Origin: Candidatus Eiseniibacteriota bacterium
GTDB taxonomy: Bacteria > JAFGKV01
Length of the DNA: 9,308 bases
NCBI GenBank assembly: GCA_025453925.1
Contig: JALOPK010000108.1
Location: forward strand, 1 to 9,308
Direction of reading: 5' to 3'
Part shown: in pieces, positions 7,081 through 9,308 of the stretch
Layout: each line of letters starts with the position of its first letter
Numbering within the stretch: position 1 is the first letter of the stretch
Program-made: the position numbers and the translations under genes
The notes under the pieces: generated by a model
What the model saw: the letters and a program-made list of their open reading frames with translations, nothing else
The model's database searches: none
Told to the model about the DNA's origin: nothing

Positions 7081-7760
7081 GAATGGTGCGTCGTCTTGAC
7101 AAACTCGCGGGGCGGCTCGCGGCGGGTCGGCGATGCGCACAGCAGAATATCGTGCTGGTCGGCGACAGCCTCTGCAGCCCCCGCGCCGCGGTAAACCTGT
7201 CCCGTCTTCTTCGGACGAGTGCTCCGCCGGTGGGCGTCGTCGCATGTGCCGAGAACGGCCTTGAGATCACGAAACTGAGTGACTTGATTACGTCCGCTGC
7301 TCGTCGCCCCCCTCCTGAATCCGTCATCGGCGTCATCGTCCTGGCGGGAGGAAACGATGCCAAGCGGGGACGAGTGCCCGACCCGCATGGTCTGGGCGAT
7401 GCCCTTGGTCGGGCTATTGAAGACATCCGGAAGAAATGGCCTTCCGCTTTCGTGGTGCTCTGCACCATCCCCGTGCCGGGAGCACACCCGGCGCTGAGGA
7501 CCGACGCGGCCGAAATCACCACGGGCATCCTCAATCCGGCGCTACGCGCGACTGCCCGCACGCAACGCGTGGCCCTGTGCGACGTGGAAGATGTGTTCGA
7601 AGGACTCCCCGATGTCCGCAGCGACGGCGTCCACCCGACAGCATCCGGGGATGCCCTGCTGGCAGAGCGCTGGTTCCAGTCAGTTCGGCCGTGGCTCGCC
7701 CGCCCCGGGGCGAGTGGAGACGTCCACCTCGACTCCCCGCCCCTGAACCCTGTCCCCTGA
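7077..7760 (+). CDS. SGNH/GDSL-family hydrolase
   Basis: A 227-residue predicted esterase, lipase or deacetylase. All four SGNH blocks are visible. Block I is IVLVGDSLC at 25-33 with nucleophile S31. Block II is likely the Gly in AENGLE (G61). Block III is LAGGNDAK with N93. Block V is DGVHPTASG with D183 and H186, completing a Ser-Asp-His triad. No clear signal peptide or membrane anchor is seen; the N-terminus is basic (RMVRRLDKLAGR), so a cytoplasmic or membrane-peripheral site is likely. GTG 7077 gives a GTGA overlap with the preceding stop, and ATG 7083 two codons later is an equally reasonable start. Beside a GT-C enzyme and a flippase-like protein, a role in removing acyl or acetyl groups from a glycan or lipid carrier is plausible, but the substrate is unknown. 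The last codons lie in a short direct repeat. Confidence 0.85.
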   Translation: MRMVRRLDKLAGRLAAGRRCAQQNIVLVGDSLCSPRAAVNLSRLLRTSAPPVGVVACAENGLEITKLSDLITSAARRPPPESVIGVIVLAGGNDAKRGRVPDPHGLGDALGRAIEDIRKKWPSAFVVLCTIPVPGAHPALRTDAAEITTGILNPALRATARTQRVALCDVEDVFEGLPDVRSDGVHPTASGDALLAERWFQSVRPWLARPGASGDVHLDSPPLNPVP

Positions 7761-7764
7761 ACCC
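7740..7764 (+). repeat. 11-bp direct repeat with 14-bp period across a stop codon
   Basis: CCCCTGAACCC occurs at 7740-7750 and again at 7754-7764. The second copy contains the TGA stop of the SGNH hydrolase (7758-7760) and abuts the ribosome binding site of the thioesterase. Because the period is 14 bases, loss of one unit would shift the frame and remove the stop. Confidence 0.8.
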
Positions 7765-7770
7765 GGAGAA
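7765..7770 (+). promoter_or_regulatory. Ribosome binding site of the thioesterase gene
   Basis: GGAGAA lies 4 bases before ATG 7775. It supports that start over the long open stretch upstream in the same frame, which overlaps the SGNH gene. Confidence 0.7.
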
Positions 7771-7774
7771 CGCA

Positions 7775-8257
7775 ATGTCCTCAGTACCCCTGCACAACCC
7801 ATACCTCGCCATGGAAGGCTACAACTGCTTCGGGTGCAGCCCCCACAATCCCTATGGGCTTCACTTGTGCTTTCTGTACGATGATGAGACCGACGAAGTC
7901 TTCGCCATGGCCAGTCCTGCGCTCGAGCATTGCGGATACCCGGGCGTGCTGCATGGCGGCATCCAGGCCACCTTGCTGGATGAGGTCGGTTACTGGGCAG
8001 TCCACCAGAAGCTGTGCCTCCCGGCATTCACGACCCGGCTTGAGCTCGAGATCGTTCGGGCCGTGCGAATTCCGGCGGCCGTGCAGGTGCGAGCCCGCGT
8101 AGTGGAGACCCATCGCAAGCTCGTTATCGTCGAAGCGCGCCTGCTGGTCGGTGAGGCCGAGCACGCCCGGGCCAAGATCACGTACTACCGCGCCGACGAT
8201 CGAATATGGGAGAGGGTCACTGGCCGCCCGGCAACGACATCATGCGACCACCGGTAG
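7775..8257 (+). CDS. PaaI-like hotdog-fold thioesterase
   Basis: A 160-residue cytoplasmic protein of the hotdog thioesterase superfamily, which hydrolyses acyl-CoA or acyl-carrier thioesters. The hallmark is VLHGGIQATLLDEVGYWAV: H60-G61-G62 opens the central helix, and D68/E69 supplies the acidic residue used in PaaI/4HBT-type catalysis. The N-terminus has NCFGCSPHNPYGLHL (C18-x-x-C21), common in a PaaI-like subgroup where it precedes the first strand; whether it binds metal is unclear. The rest alternates in beta strands as expected for this fold, and the length is typical. The gene starts 14 bases after the SGNH stop with a good ribosome binding site, so the two are probably in one operon. 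The natural substrate cannot be told from sequence. It may release a fatty or aromatic acid from CoA in the same pathway, or be a general housekeeping thioesterase. Confidence 0.88.
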   Translation: MSSVPLHNPYLAMEGYNCFGCSPHNPYGLHLCFLYDDETDEVFAMASPALEHCGYPGVLHGGIQATLLDEVGYWAVHQKLCLPAFTTRLELEIVRAVRIPAAVQVRARVVETHRKLVIVEARLLVGEAEHARAKITYYRADDRIWERVTGRPATTSCDHR

Positions 8258-8359
8258 CTCGCGGACAATGCCCGGCGCTCCCTTTTCACCGAAGGGCGCA
8301 CGCGACGATCCGGCTGTTTCCGGAGACACCTCCGGCCACCCTGGAGGCAGGATCCACCA
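8258..8359. other. Gap between thioesterase and DUF4846 genes with a short hairpin
   Basis: This 102-bp gap holds a perfect 6-bp inverted repeat, CCGGAG (8320-8325) and CTCCGG (8330-8335), with a 4-base loop. No T run follows, so it is not a convincing terminator. GGAGG at 8343-8347 is the likely ribosome binding site of the downstream gene, 12 bases before GTG 8360, slightly farther than usual. I see no clear promoter. The reading frame of the thioesterase stays open through the gap, but the translation there is Arg- and Pro-rich and does not look like protein. Confidence 0.4.
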
Positions 8360-9308
8360 GTGGCCCGTAGGACGATTGCTGTCACACCGGTGATGCTCGC
8401 CGTCGCCATCGCGATCCGATCCACGATCGGAACCGTCCACCATTTCGCCGATGCCAGGCGGTCGTGCCCTCCGCTTTCCGGCCGGGCCAGCCCGCAAATC
8501 GTGCTTCAGGCTCCCGAGACAGGCTCAGGGTGGCGGGAACGCTATGCATGGCGATTTGGCGAAGACGCCGAACCCCTCCTGGGACGCGTGGCCTCCCCAA
8601 ACGAACTCGAGCGGCTACCGGCCGCCGAAGGTTCGTTCGGTGCCTGGCTGCGCCGGCTTCCAGTCAAGCCCGGCACCCCTCCGGTGCGCCTCTTCGATGG
8701 ACGACTGAAAGCCAACCAGAGCGCCCACCATGCGGTAGTCGACATCGACGTCGGCGGCCGCGATCTCCAGCAGTGCGCAGACGCCGTGATCAGACTCCGC
8801 GCTGAGTACTTGTGGGCTGCGGGCTGCGCGGACTCCATCTCGTTCTGCTTCTCCAGCGGCGACCCTGCCTCTTGGGGGGCGTGGGAGGCGGGGTATCGCC
8901 CATCGGCCCAAGGTTCGTCGGTTACCTGGGCCAGAACCGCCCCGGAGGAGGGGACCTACGCTGCGTTCAGGCGCTATCTCGACACGGTCTTCACCTATGC
9001 AGGATCGGCATCACTGGAACGGGAACTCGTCCGGGTGTCTGACCCGTCAAAGCCCGAGATCGGGGACGTGTTCATCCAAGGGGGATTCCCCGGGCATGCC
9101 GTCCTTGTGGCGGATGTGGCGGAGGATGATCACGGCCGGCGTTGGTTCGTGCTGGTCCAGAGCTACATGCCTGCCCAGGAAGTTCACGTACTTCGGAATC
9201 CGCTCGGTACGTGGTCACCGTGGTATCCCGCGCACGCCTCCGGAGCCCTCGTCACGCCTGAGTGGACGTTCAGTCATGAGGATCTGCATCGGTTTCCGGT
9301 TCTGGGCT
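8360..9308 (+). CDS. Exported DUF4846-family protein (3' partial)
   Basis: About 316 residues are visible and the frame runs off the window end. GTG 8360 gives a basic start (VARR) followed by a hydrophobic run (IAVTPVMLAVAIAI), resembling a signal peptide or anchor; ATG 8393 is an alternative that would break it. The body matches my memory of DUF4846 (PF16138): FGAWLRRLPVKPG, VRLFDG, VVDIDVGGRDLQQCADAV with C139, RLRAEYLW, FRRYLDTVFTYAGSASLE, GDVFIQGGFPGHAVLVAD with H246 and D252, VQSYMPAQEVHVLRN with Q267, WSPWY, and TPEWTFSHEDLHRF. The family has no proven function that I know of. A Cys at a helix followed by a Gly-His-Ala strand resembles NlpC/P60 or CHAP cysteine hydrolases, so an envelope hydrolase is a possible role. 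The protein is probably nearly complete at the window edge. It may be a separate transcription unit or the last gene of the preceding cluster. Confidence 0.8.
   Translation, partial: MARRTIAVTPVMLAVAIAIRSTIGTVHHFADARRSCPPLSGRASPQIVLQAPETGSGWRERYAWRFGEDAEPLLGRVASPNELERLPAAEGSFGAWLRRLPVKPGTPPVRLFDGRLKANQSAHHAVVDIDVGGRDLQQCADAVIRLRAEYLWAAGCADSISFCFSSGDPASWGAWEAGYRPSAQGSSVTWARTAPEEGTYAAFRRYLDTVFTYAGSASLERELVRVSDPSKPEIGDVFIQGGFPGHAVLVADVAEDDHGRRWFVLVQSYMPAQEVHVLRNPLGTWSPWYPAHASGALVTPEWTFSHEDLHRFPVLG

Noticed and set aside
6277-7245. Open frame of 322 residues on the - strand opposite the flippase-like and SGNH genes
   Set aside because: The translation is highly charged and Arg/Gly-rich with no domain signature, and it crosses two well-supported + strand genes.
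8320-8335. 6-bp hairpin as a terminator after the thioesterase gene
   Set aside because: The stem is short and no T run follows, so it does not meet the pattern of an intrinsic terminator; it is mentioned only in the gap entry.
8240-8497. - strand open frame across the thioesterase/DUF4846 junction
   Set aside because: It has no motif, no ribosome binding site that I can see, and lies opposite the start of the DUF4846 gene.

Overview
The window is a compact, GC-rich stretch of bacterial DNA in which every gene I can support lies on the + strand. Both ends cut through a gene. Frequent GTG starts, tight or overlapping junctions and a tungsten/molybdenum-pterin oxidoreductase with its own polyferredoxin suggest a GC-rich, probably anaerobic or facultative bacterium. 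I cannot assign a lineage from the sequence; a Deltaproteobacteria-like or FCB-group/candidate-phylum genome is a guess. I found no tRNA, rRNA, CRISPR array, transposase or integrase.

Region 1 (1-1721): the C-terminal part of a radical SAM protein with a Cys-rich SPASM/twitch-like tail. It overlaps by GTGA a family 2 glycosyltransferase that has one C-terminal membrane segment.

Region 2 (1813-4487): a two-gene redox unit. A 152-residue polyferredoxin has three complete 4Fe-4S motifs and a fourth, degenerate one. It precedes a 723-residue aldehyde ferredoxin oxidoreductase (AOR) family enzyme that looks BamB-like. No other benzoyl-CoA reductase gene is visible, so this looks like a stand-alone AOR/ferredoxin pair with unknown substrate. 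A strong hairpin with a T-rich tail follows (4510-4563).

Region 3 (4568-8257): four closely packed genes. They encode a multi-pass GT-C glycosyltransferase, an AglD/MprF-type membrane protein (LPG_synthase_TM-like), an SGNH/GDSL hydrolase and a PaaI-like hotdog thioesterase. The first two junctions are GTGA overlaps. The set reads as a lipid-linked sugar or envelope-glycan module: sugar transfer at the membrane, possible lipid or lipid-sugar handling, and deacylation or deacetylation.

Region 4 (8360-9308, running off the window): an exported DUF4846-type protein. Its conserved Cys and Gly-His-Ala motifs resemble an NlpC/P60-like cysteine hydrolase, which is an inference.

The main points for a second look are the orphan AOR/polyferredoxin pair between glycan genes, the missing Cys in the ferredoxin's first motif, the possible hydrolase nature of DUF4846, the hairpin at 4510-4563, and an 11-bp direct repeat whose collapse would fuse the SGNH hydrolase and thioesterase in frame.
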